Shown here piece by piece: positions 7,615-15,711 of a stretch of 64,000 nucleotides of DNA. The stretch is taken from positions 62,001-126,000 of the forward strand of contig CBFHYX010000004.1 in NCBI GenBank assembly GCA_965660145.1. The letters are read 5' to 3'. The stretch's first letter is position 1, and each line of letters begins with the position of its first letter. A program made the translations under genes and the position numbers. Below the pieces are notes generated by a model. The model made no database searches and had not been told where the DNA came from. It saw nothing but the letters and a program-made list of their open reading frames with translations. This DNA comes from JABURQ01 sp029243145. GTDB taxonomy: Bacteria > Planctomycetota > Planctomycetia > Planctomycetales > Planctomycetaceae.

Positions 7615-10329
7615 TTAGAGATTTTCAGACTCTTTGGGTTCCAGAAATTTGACTTCGTACCGCTTAAACAGGCTTTCGAGCCATAGTCGGTTCAGTTCTT
7701 GTCGCTCCCCGCCAACCAGGTAGATATAAGGAGACGGGAACTTGATCTGACCATTCTCGAAGCCAATTTGCGAGGTAAACATGTCGGTCCGCAGAAATTG
7801 CTCTCGTTGCACAGAGAGTTCTGCAGGATTCGCAGGGCGACGTTCTCGGACCTCAACGACGTAGTAGGCGGATTCGTCGTCGTTCACAACCACTCCGACT
7901 TCGCCCACTTCGATTTGAGTAAACACCGCTTCCATGAACTTCTCGCCCGCAGTATCGATGGTACTCAAGGTTGTCATCTCGGGAATTTGCGAAGGAAAGC
8001 CCATTGGACCGGGCGCGGAAGAAGTTCGCATCCAACTGAAATCCTCAATCAGTGGAGGATTCATCAACACGCCTTCTTTTTCACCAGTGATCGTTTCTTC
8101 CAGCAATTGCTCCGACCAAGTTGATTCGGCTTTGCCGAGTTGATTGGCGAGTTCTTTGGCCCGTTTTTCGGCCAACGGCTTCGCCTTCATTTGTTTCCAC
8201 GCTTCCAGGACTTGCGCTTCAATGCCTTCGTCATCAAACGCGGGAACACGAGAGGGCTCGTCGCGAGTTTTCCAATAGACATAAATTTTATCAGGATCGA
8301 GTGAACGTGCTTCCTTGGGGTTGTAGATGTCGTCGGGAGTGAGGTTAAATACATACCCGGCCACGGATTGTTGCTGCTGTGTGGAAGGATCCATACCCAA
8401 CGTGGCTGTACCAATAGAATACTCATTGGAAAGCGCGAGGTCTTGCTGGCTGATTTCTGTGGTCACTTCATAATGAAGTCCTTTTTCTTCAGCCAGTTTG
8501 GCAAGCAGTTTGTTCGTGTCGAGAGCAAACTTGTCACGTGCCGCATCGAGTTTCTTCTGTTTGTCCTTGTCACTGCTTTCGAGAAACTCTTCATTGAGGA
8601 GAATGTACTGCTCAGCCAAGCCTGACATTATCAGTGAAACCTCTTCAGCGAGCTCTCGTTGTTTTTCACGAGTTCGAGTATCGAGCAGACGATCCCGAAT
8701 TTCATCACGCAGAAAATCATCCAAAGGACGATATTTGGGGGCTTTCTCGCCAGGCTTTTCGGCATCCAAAGGCCCATCGCTGCCTGTTTGAGGAGCGGGG
8801 GGAACTGTTGATTCCGGCTGCTTAGATTCTGGTTTGCTTTCAGGTTTCTCTTCAGGCTTGGGGGGTGTTTCCGGTTTTTTCTCTGCTGGTTTTTCAACCT
8901 CTGGTTTAGTCTCGGCAGGTTTCTCTTCGGTTGATGTCTTGTCCGCAGGTTTTTTGTCAGCCGGCGCTTCTTCTTCCTGAAACGCGACGGTTTGCAGAAT
9001 TGAGTTTGTGGAGGTCAAAGCGAATTGCTCGGGAGCTTTTTCTTCACCTTCGGGTTTCTCACCATTCTCGGTGGAAGGCTTCTTTTCCTCAGCAGACTCA
9101 GTTTTGGGAGAATCAGCCGGTTTTTCTTCGTCGGCTTTTTCAGGCTCAGGTTTTGCTTCAGACTTCGGAGTCTCCTCCTTTTTCTTTTCAGGAGTCTCAT
9201 CCGGTGTCGGCTTGCTGGGATTGTCGAGGTCAATCTTGGGAGAGGGCAAGTTCGGATCGAACAAGTCAGGGGCGGCAGTTCCACCGGCTCCCGAACCCAT
9301 ATTCAAATCCAGATCGGGAACTCTTTTGTTGAGGTAGAGTTCGTCTTTGTTGTCTTCGTAATAGGTTTCAATTTCTTTGTCGGTGATCTCCGGGATGGAC
9401 TGTTCAATATCCAAAAAAGCCGATTCTATATAGGCGAGTTGAATTTTTCGTGGTTGACGGAAGCCCACAGATTCTGGACTTGGAAAACTGGGGAAATTTG
9501 TTTTATGAGCTTCAAAGAAAGCTTTCAATTCCTCTGTCTTGGGTTTGGCGACCTGATCAATGAAGGTGTCCACCGGAATGGAAACCGATTGAATGGTCTG
9601 GGAGAACTGCATTTTGCCGTAATAGTCCCAGTATTTTTGTGGTGTCATCACCGCTTGTGGACCAGTCTGCAGACGTGCCGTCTTGATGGCCAGTTGCTCA
9701 CCAAGAATGCGGTACACTTCACTGTCTGTCAGTCGAAGATAGTCGAGGATTTCTTCGTAAGCTTTTTTACTCAGTTTTTCATCAGTGGCTTGATCGATGT
9801 AATTGGAGACAGCTTCTGGATCGACGGAAATCCCCAGTTCCTGAGCCTCTTTTTTCATGATGATTGTGAGAATGTCTTCTTCTTCTTCAGTGCGACCACC
9901 CAAGCCAAAGCCGAATTGCGGCAATCTTTGACGGACGGCTTGAGGTCCGAGTGCTTCCTGAATCGCCATGGCCATAAATTGTCCGGAAATATTGCGGTCA
10001 TTTCTGATTGCGACTTGTTCTTGAGGGGTGACTGCCCCGAGTGATGTTTGAGCCACGGCTCCCTGAATTGAGGGTTGAAAGACCACTCCTGCGATGACTC
10101 CCGCCACCAATCCTCCGACGGCGCCGGCTCCCGCTAAGCGGGCGGGTTTATTGATGATGACCCCAATGGCCGTCATGAGGCAAGTGCCCAAAATAAGGCC
10201 CAAGAAGGGTAAATTGATGCCTTCGGACTGAAAAAGTCCCGAGAGGGTGAATGCGAAAATCGAGAAGATAATCAGCACTACGAGCAATTTTTGTTGGTTT
10301 CTGCGAAAGACTGCAAACGGAGAAGCCAT
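7615..10329 (-). CDS. Multi-pass membrane protein with SurA-N/PPIase-like periplasmic part
   Basis: This 904-aa protein counts from ATG at 10329, preceded by AAAGGA. The first ~85 residues hold several hydrophobic segments (KLLVVLIIFSIFAFTLSGLF, then FLGLILGTCLMTAIGVII and a Gly/Ala-rich one). The next ~240 residues resemble the SurA/PpiD N-terminal chaperone region. A ~190-residue stretch rich in Lys, Glu and Pro then splits the protein. The C-terminal part ends in a segment (AVFTQIEVGEVGVVVNDDESAYYVVEV in outline) like the end of a parvulin domain. A periplasmic chaperone role similar to PpiD is plausible, but no complete parvulin domain is recognisable, so enzymatic activity is doubtful. 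The gene is divergent from topA. Confidence 0.75.
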   Translation of the reverse strand: MASPFAVFRRNQQKLLVVLIIFSIFAFTLSGLFQSEGINLPFLGLILGTCLMTAIGVIINKPARLAGAGAVGGLVAGVIAGVVFQPSIQGAVAQTSLGAVTPQEQVAIRNDRNISGQFMAMAIQEALGPQAVRQRLPQFGFGLGGRTEEEEDILTIIMKKEAQELGISVDPEAVSNYIDQATDEKLSKKAYEEILDYLRLTDSEVYRILGEQLAIKTARLQTGPQAVMTPQKYWDYYGKMQFSQTIQSVSIPVDTFIDQVAKPKTEELKAFFEAHKTNFPSFPSPESVGFRQPRKIQLAYIESAFLDIEQSIPEITDKEIETYYEDNKDELYLNKRVPDLDLNMGSGAGGTAAPDLFDPNLPSPKIDLDNPSKPTPDETPEKKKEETPKSEAKPEPEKADEEKPADSPKTESAEEKKPSTENGEKPEGEEKAPEQFALTSTNSILQTVAFQEEEAPADKKPADKTSTEEKPAETKPEVEKPAEKKPETPPKPEEKPESKPESKQPESTVPPAPQTGSDGPLDAEKPGEKAPKYRPLDDFLRDEIRDRLLDTRTREKQRELAEEVSLIMSGLAEQYILLNEEFLESSDKDKQKKLDAARDKFALDTNKLLAKLAEEKGLHYEVTTEISQQDLALSNEYSIGTATLGMDPSTQQQQSVAGYVFNLTPDDIYNPKEARSLDPDKIYVYWKTRDEPSRVPAFDDEGIEAQVLEAWKQMKAKPLAEKRAKELANQLGKAESTWSEQLLEETITGEKEGVLMNPPLIEDFSWMRTSSAPGPMGFPSQIPEMTTLSTIDTAGEKFMEAVFTQIEVGEVGVVVNDDESAYYVVEVRERRPANPAELSVQREQFLRTDMFTSQIGFENGQIKFPSPYIYLVGGERQELNRLWLESLFKRYEVKFLEPKESENL

Positions 10330-10397
10330 CGTGGTCAATCCTTTTAAAGCGGGTGCATCCGTGTCATGAAAGCGGCTGTCGGATTTTTGCACCGCCC

Positions 10398-10426
10398 TTG
10401 ACAGTCGCCCTATCGTGCTTTATGCC
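10398..10426 (+). promoter_or_regulatory. Candidate sigma70-type promoter for topA
   Basis: A perfect -35 box TTGACA (10398-10403) is followed after exactly 17 bases by TATGCC (10421-10426), which matches only half of the -10 consensus. It would give a leader of about 105 bases before the TTG start of topA. This is pattern evidence only. Confidence 0.4.
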
Positions 10427-10537
10427 ATTCAATTCTGCCAGACAACATTTTCACAACGAAGCTGGCAGAGACGCATTGTAACTTGAGTCGATTTCGACAC
10501 AAGTCCAACCGCCACCTTAAGGTAAGGAACTAGGTTC

Positions 10538-13231
10538 TTGGCTGCAAATAAGTATCAAGCATTGGTCATCGTCGAATCTCCCGCGAAGGCCAAAAAAATC
10601 GGACAATACCTCGGTTCTAAATTCAAGGTTCTGGCCAGCTTTGGCCATGTGCGTGACCTTCCTGCCAAGGCTGCGGAAGTCCCCAAAGAGCTTAAAAAAG
10701 AGTCTTGGGCGACTCTCGGGGTCCGCGTCAATGACGATTTTGAACCCCTGTACGTCATCCCCAGTGACAAGAAGAAAATCGTCAAGGAACTCAAAGACAA
10801 TTTGAAGGTGTCCGATGAACTCATCATCGCGACGGACGAAGACCGCGAGGGAGAATCGATTGGCTGGCATTTGATCAAGTTGCTGAAACCGACAGTGCCC
10901 ATCAAACGGATGGTTTTTTCCGAGATCACCAAGTCGGCGATTCTCGAAGCAATCGAAAATACGCGCGATCTCGATGAAAATCTGGTTTCGGCCCAAGAAA
11001 CTCGGCGGGTCTTAGACAGATTGTACGGATATACCCTGAGTCCGCTCTTGTGGAAAAAGATCGCCCGTGGTCTCTCTGCCGGTCGCGTTCAGTCGGTTGC
11101 CGTGCGAGTTTTGGTGCAACGAGAACTGGAGCGTCTTGCCTTTCGTAAAGGAACTTATTGGGACTTGAAAGCTGAGTTGGTAGTCCCCGACCAGGGGAGT
11201 TTTGAAGCGCAGCTTGTTACCGTCGAGGGCAAACGGGTTGCCAGTGGTAAAGACTTCGATGAGAACACTGGTCAGCTCAAAGTCGATAAAAATGGTGAAA
11301 CGGTTGACGTTCGACTATTGGATGAAAACGCTGCAAAGCAATTGCTCGATCAGATTCGCAATGGTGACTGGACGATTAATTCGATTGAGGATCGGCAGCA
11401 GACTCGCAAGCCGTCTCCTCCATTTACGACGAGTACCATGCAGCAGGAGTCGAACCGTAAACTGAATATGACCGCCCGACAAACCATGCAGACGGCACAG
11501 CGTTTATACGAAGACGGGCATATCACTTACATGCGTACTGATAGTGTCAGTCTCTCGAAAGAAGCGATTGATGCCGCACGAAACACCGTCCAGAAACGCT
11601 ATGGCGATAACTACGTCCACGACACAGTGCGACAGTTCACGGGCAAGTCCAAGAATGCTCAAGAGGCACACGAAGCGATCCGTCCTGCCGGAACCGAAAT
11701 GAAGACGGCAGAAGAACTGAACCTGTCGGGGCCACAGGCGAAATTGTACGAGTTGATCTGGAAACGAACAGTGGCGACTCAAATGGCCGAGGCCAAGCTG
11801 ACTTTCCAGTCGGTGATCATTAAAGCCGGTGATTCTGAGTTCCGTGCTTCCGGTCGACACGTCGATTTTCCGGGATTTTTTCGGGCTTATGTGGAAGGTT
11901 CTGACGATCCCGAAGCGGCTTTGGATGATACGGAATCAGCACTTCCCAAGATGTCTGAAAACGACAAACTGAACTGCAAAGAAGTCGATGCAGTCCCTCA
12001 CGAAACAAAACCTCCCGCTCGCTACACCGAAGCGACTCTTGTGAAGACGCTGGAAGCGGAAGGGGTGGGGAGACCGAGTACATATGCGAGTATTATCGGT
12101 ACGGTTCAGGATCGCGGATACGTTCGCAAATCGGGTTCTCAACTCGTTCCCACATTCACCGCACTGGCCGTCACTCGGCTCTTGGAAGATTACTTCCCGA
12201 ATTTGGTGAACTTGCAGTTTACGGCTCAGATGGAGCAAACTCTGGACGATATTTCGATGGGGCAAGCGGATCGCTTGCCGTATCTGAAAGCTTTCTATAG
12301 CGGTGACAAAGGGCTCGAGAACCAAGTCAAAACACGCGAGGAAGATATCGACCCTCGCAAAGCCTGCACTCTTCGGTTTGAAGGCGTTGGTCCCGATGTT
12401 CGCGTCGGAAAGTATGGTCCTTATCTGGAGATCTTCGAAAACGACGAGCCGATTACTGCGTCATTGCCGGCAGATCTTGCACCGGCCGATGTGAATAATG
12501 AAGTGGCTCTCAAGTTGATCGCGTTGAAGAAGGAAGGTCCAAAATCTTTGGGCGTTCATCCCGAAGAAGGATTGCCGATCTTTGTTCAACACGGACCCTT
12601 CGGACCGTACCTTCAATTGGGAGAAGTGACCGAAGAACATCCCAAGCCGAAGCGGGTCAGCATTCCCAAAAATTATGATCCGAGCGAGTTGGAGTTTGAT
12701 ACGGCCGTTCAATTCTTGAATCTGCCACGTCGATTGGGCCATCATCCTGAAACAAATTTGGTGGTGAATGCCGGGATCGGAAGATTCGGTCCGTATGTGT
12801 TGTCCAATAAAAAATATAAGTCACTCGCCAAAGAAGATAACATCCTGACCATCGAGCTGGATCGTGCGGTTGAATTGCTGGCACAAGCCAAGCAGCGAGG
12901 AGCTGCCGAACCGATTAGAGAACTCGGCAAACACCCCGATGATGAAGAAACGATCGGCATCTATGAAGGTCGATACGGCGCCTATGTGAAGCATGGGAAA
13001 ATCAACGCCACAATTCCCAAGGACAAGGAAGTCGATCAGGTCACTTTGGAGGAGGCTCTCGTCTGGATTGCCGAAAAAGCCGAGAAAAAAGGTGTGAAAA
13101 CCAAGAAGAAGAAAGCCGCCAAGAAAAAGAAGAAAGCGACCAAGAAGAAATCTGCGAAGAAAAAGAAGTCTGCCAAGAAGAAAACGTCTACGAAAAAGAC
13201 GGATGGTGAGAAGTCAGATGGTGACGAGTGA
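10538..13231 (+). CDS. topA: DNA topoisomerase I with Lys-rich C-terminal tail
   Basis: This 897-aa type IA topoisomerase relaxes negatively supercoiled DNA. The Toprim metal site is present (E13 in VIVESPAKAKK; D100, D102 and E104 in ATDEDREGE), and the active-site tyrosine is Y331 in ITYMRTDS. The C-terminus lacks the Cys4 zinc fingers of E. coli TopA. It has instead four Toprim_Crpt-type repeats, centred at about residues 625 (KYGPYL), 688 (PFGPYL), 750 (RFGPYV) and 813 (RYGAYV). The last 45 residues are a Lys/Ala tract like histone H1 or bacterial nucleoid tails. The start is TTG, supported by AAGGTAAGG 10 bases upstream, and no ATG lies before the conserved N-terminus. It converges with the next gene 6 bases away. 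Confidence 0.97.
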   Translation: MAANKYQALVIVESPAKAKKIGQYLGSKFKVLASFGHVRDLPAKAAEVPKELKKESWATLGVRVNDDFEPLYVIPSDKKKIVKELKDNLKVSDELIIATDEDREGESIGWHLIKLLKPTVPIKRMVFSEITKSAILEAIENTRDLDENLVSAQETRRVLDRLYGYTLSPLLWKKIARGLSAGRVQSVAVRVLVQRELERLAFRKGTYWDLKAELVVPDQGSFEAQLVTVEGKRVASGKDFDENTGQLKVDKNGETVDVRLLDENAAKQLLDQIRNGDWTINSIEDRQQTRKPSPPFTTSTMQQESNRKLNMTARQTMQTAQRLYEDGHITYMRTDSVSLSKEAIDAARNTVQKRYGDNYVHDTVRQFTGKSKNAQEAHEAIRPAGTEMKTAEELNLSGPQAKLYELIWKRTVATQMAEAKLTFQSVIIKAGDSEFRASGRHVDFPGFFRAYVEGSDDPEAALDDTESALPKMSENDKLNCKEVDAVPHETKPPARYTEATLVKTLEAEGVGRPSTYASIIGTVQDRGYVRKSGSQLVPTFTALAVTRLLEDYFPNLVNLQFTAQMEQTLDDISMGQADRLPYLKAFYSGDKGLENQVKTREEDIDPRKACTLRFEGVGPDVRVGKYGPYLEIFENDEPITASLPADLAPADVNNEVALKLIALKKEGPKSLGVHPEEGLPIFVQHGPFGPYLQLGEVTEEHPKPKRVSIPKNYDPSELEFDTAVQFLNLPRRLGHHPETNLVVNAGIGRFGPYVLSNKKYKSLAKEDNILTIELDRAVELLAQAKQRGAAEPIRELGKHPDDEETIGIYEGRYGAYVKHGKINATIPKDKEVDQVTLEEALVWIAEKAEKKGVKTKKKKAAKKKKKATKKKSAKKKKSAKKKTSTKKTDGEKSDGDE

Positions 13232-13237
13232 GCGATG

Positions 13238-14203
13238 TCAGTTTTCTGGCATATATTTGTAAACACTGTCGAAGTAGTTTCGCACGGCGTTTCGTTGGCT
13301 TTCGTCAAGCATCTGAGCGGTGACAAGAAATGCGGCGACATCCCCGGCCATCGGTTCGGGAATCGATTGTCCTTTGTTGTTGTTCATCAGATAGCCAACA
13401 TATAACTCACCAGCGAGAATCGGGTTGCCTTTTGTGACATCCTTGCCATTTACGACAGCCGTGACTTTATCTGTGGCGTCACGATGAACCTCAATCAATT
13501 GCCATTGGTTGTAGGTGATGGCATTGGTAGTTGAAACTTGACTGATTGATTTCGGTCCGCTTTTGAAAATCAGTGAACGGTCACTTACGCTCTGTATTAA
13601 ATTCGCCCAATGGGCGACTCCAAAGTACACAAAGTTATTTTTCTGATGGATTGGTTTCGCCAATAGAAAGATGCTGAAAGGTGTGTCTTTCTTATAGCCT
13701 TGCCCGTATTGAATTTCGAAATAGCAGGGCTGAGTGCCGTGCTTGGCGGAAGGGTCGTTGTTGGTGCCTGTTGGAATGAACCCTCCCCGCGCGCATGGCT
13801 TGCCATTGCATCCATCCGGGATGAAGCCCGGACGATCATGATCATCCTGACCGAAGTCTCGCCCGGTTTTGTGTGGGTTATACGGCTTTCGTTTGAGTTG
13901 CTGCCCTGGCCGCTGATAGCCAGATTGATCGAACCACCACCGAATTGTTCCCTGCGGGAATCGCTTTTGATCCGACCAACATTTTTCGAGCGGGACCAGT
14001 TCTGTATTCAGATTATAGATGTCGGGTGAATCGCTTGTGGTGACTTCCATACCGTTGATGGATTCGACAAACAGAACGATCTCTGCCAAACTGCTGGGGT
14101 GAAATTTAAGCGGTTCTTCCGCTCTCACCCCAGCATCGAGGCACGGCCAGAGGGTAAGGAAGAAGATCGCTCCAAAAATCCGTCGAGTGGCAGGGAATGT
14201 CAT
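13238..14203 (-). CDS. Exported LamG/concanavalin-like protein
   Basis: This 321-aa protein has a signal peptide (IFGAIFFLTLWPCLDAGVRA, cleaved near RAEE). It looks like the LamG-like concanavalin domain common in planctomycete exported proteins: residues such as NQWQLIEVHRD, VNGKDVTKGNPI and GYLMNNNKG fit the shared pattern of a beta-sandwich probing a small property, and the C-terminal AQMLDESQRNAVRNYFDSVYKY matches the typical closing helix of these proteins. The middle contains several cysteines (PDGCNGKPCARGG) that may form disulfides. Carbohydrate binding or cell-surface attachment is possible but not shown. It lies 51 bases downstream of ubiX on the same strand, but it need not belong to that operon. 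Confidence 0.7.
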   Translation of the reverse strand: MTFPATRRIFGAIFFLTLWPCLDAGVRAEEPLKFHPSSLAEIVLFVESINGMEVTTSDSPDIYNLNTELVPLEKCWSDQKRFPQGTIRWWFDQSGYQRPGQQLKRKPYNPHKTGRDFGQDDHDRPGFIPDGCNGKPCARGGFIPTGTNNDPSAKHGTQPCYFEIQYGQGYKKDTPFSIFLLAKPIHQKNNFVYFGVAHWANLIQSVSDRSLIFKSGPKSISQVSTTNAITYNQWQLIEVHRDATDKVTAVVNGKDVTKGNPILAGELYVGYLMNNNKGQSIPEPMAGDVAAFLVTAQMLDESQRNAVRNYFDSVYKYMPEN

Positions 14204-14254
14204 TTGAAGGTACTCAATGGAAGTAGGAAGATCGGATGAGAGAGTCCAAAGATC

Positions 14255-14914
14255 TTACTGTTCACTCCAACGTGATGTCAAACTTTGTTCGACACCTAAT
14301 TGATCGCAGATTCGAGCCACCACGAAATCGACCAAGTCATGAATGGTCACCGGGTTGTGATAAAAACCTGGCATGGCTGGCAGGATCACCGCTCCTTCAT
14401 CAGAGAGTGTCTTCATGTTGCCGAGGTGGATTCCCGAAAGCGGAGTTTCTCGCGGAACAACAATCAGCTTACGACGTTCTTTCAGATGAACATGAGCCGC
14501 ACGATGGATCAGGTTCGATGAGAGCCCGTTCGCAAGTGAAGAGAGTGTTCCCATGGAGCATGGGCAAATCACCATCCCATCTGTGAGGAATGATCCGCTC
14601 GCTATGCCCGCTGCATAATCCTGGATGTTGTGATAGTGGATCTGTCCACTCGTTGTTCCTGAAATAATGGAACTCAAAGCATTCTGGTCAGGACCGTCAT
14701 CGAGAGCCGATTGGGCATCTCGGCTGAGTAGTAATTGGTCGAGAGAGAAATTATTGAGGTCAATTATCAGCCCCAATTCATGGCGAAAAACTTCGCCCGC
14801 AGCGTGACTGATCACTAGATGGATGTCTCGCTTGGTGGTTAACAGGGTTTCCAACAGTCGGATGGCGTAGAGGGAGCCGCTCGCTCCAGTGATCGCGAGC
14901 ACAATCGGTTTCAT
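14255..14914 (-). CDS. ubiX: UbiX-type flavin prenyltransferase
   Basis: This 219-aa protein makes prenylated FMN, the cofactor of UbiD-type decarboxylases, from FMN and dimethylallyl phosphate. The N-terminus VLAITGASGSLYAIRLLETL is the canonical flavin-binding start, and the conserved VICPCSMGTLSSLANGLSSN and PRETPLSGIHLGNMKTL segments follow. Its start overlaps the stop of ubiE in an ATGA (14911-14914), and ubiE overlaps ubiD the same way, so the three are surely cotranscribed. Together they cover the decarboxylation and methylation steps of menaquinone synthesis. Length and motifs match the family. The equivalent in the futalosine route has been named MqnM or similar; I cannot tell which pathway operates here. 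Confidence 0.95.
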   Translation of the reverse strand: MKPIVLAITGASGSLYAIRLLETLLTTKRDIHLVISHAAGEVFRHELGLIIDLNNFSLDQLLLSRDAQSALDDGPDQNALSSIISGTTSGQIHYHNIQDYAAGIASGSFLTDGMVICPCSMGTLSSLANGLSSNLIHRAAHVHLKERRKLIVVPRETPLSGIHLGNMKTLSDEGAVILPAMPGFYHNPVTIHDLVDFVVARICDQLGVEQSLTSRWSEQ

Positions 14915-15711
14915 GAGATGGTTGCCTCTTCGGCGGGCTGGAATGTTTGTGCGCGAGATTCTTCAGGCCGCGCAAAGTCTTTCGGCTTCTGTCCCGTGTA
15001 GAGGCCGGCAACTCCGAAGGTCAGCGGCTTGAAGTGGACGTTCGATAATCCTTGCTCTTCCAGAATTCTGACAAGCTCATTTCCATGTGGAAACTCGGAG
15101 ACCGACGCTGGCAGGTAGTTGTATGCGGACTGTTTGTTTCGTGCCAACAGTTGGCCAATTCGAGGTAAGACATGTTTGAAGTACCAACGATAGAAAGCTC
15201 CAAACAGCCGATTGGAGGGCATTCCGAATTCCAGAATCAGAACCTGACCACCGGGTTTGCAGACGCGAATCATTTCGTCGATTCCGCGTCGAGTGTCGGT
15301 GACGTTGCGCAGTCCGAAGGCGACGGAGACGGCTGAAAATTGATCGTTGTGAAAGGGGAGATGTTGTGTATCGGCTTCGACAAAGGTCAGACTTTTTTTG
15401 GAGTCGTTAACGACCGGGATTTTTCGGGCGTCTCGTTTCCCGTTGGCAATCGTCAGCATTTGGTGTGTGAAATCGCTACCCACGACCTGAACCCGCCCCT
15501 TAAATTTTTTCCAAAATGCAATCGCCAGGTCACCTGTTCCGGTGCAAACATCAAGAATCGGTCCGGCAACATCTTTGGGGACGGCTTTGATTGTTGCTTT
15601 CCTCCATGAGTAATCGACACCCATGGAGAGGAAATGATTGAGGAAGTCGTAACGCCCAGAAATTTCACCGAACATCTGCCGGATGCGTTGTTCCGATTTG
15701 TCGACATTCAT
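14911..15711 (-). CDS. ubiE: Demethylmenaquinone methyltransferase (UbiE/MenG)
   Basis: This 266-aa SAM-dependent methyltransferase performs the last methylation in menaquinone synthesis. The open frame extends 60 codons further, but the ATG at 15711 (MNVDKSEQRIRQMF) matches the family N-terminus and lies in an ATGA overlap with the stop of ubiD. Motif I is ILDVCTGTGDLA (residues 52-63). The conserved DYSWR near residue 33 and FGLRNVTD further on are UbiE signatures. The gene is flanked on both sides by 4-base overlaps with ubiD and ubiX, which means translational coupling. The ~20 residues at the C-terminus after the fold are extra and unremarkable. Confidence 0.95.
   Translation of the reverse strand: MNVDKSEQRIRQMFGEISGRYDFLNHFLSMGVDYSWRKATIKAVPKDVAGPILDVCTGTGDLAIAFWKKFKGRVQVVGSDFTHQMLTIANGKRDARKIPVVNDSKKSLTFVEADTQHLPFHNDQFSAVSVAFGLRNVTDTRRGIDEMIRVCKPGGQVLILEFGMPSNRLFGAFYRWYFKHVLPRIGQLLARNKQSAYNYLPASVSEFPHGNELVRILEEQGLSNVHFKPLTFGVAGLYTGQKPKDFARPEESRAQTFQPAEEATIS

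Noticed and set aside
9025..10044. A 339-codon plus-strand open frame opposite the SurA-like gene
   Set aside because: It is an antisense shadow of the Lys/Glu/Pro-rich region. The translated product is Phe/Leu/Arg-rich and has no start signal.
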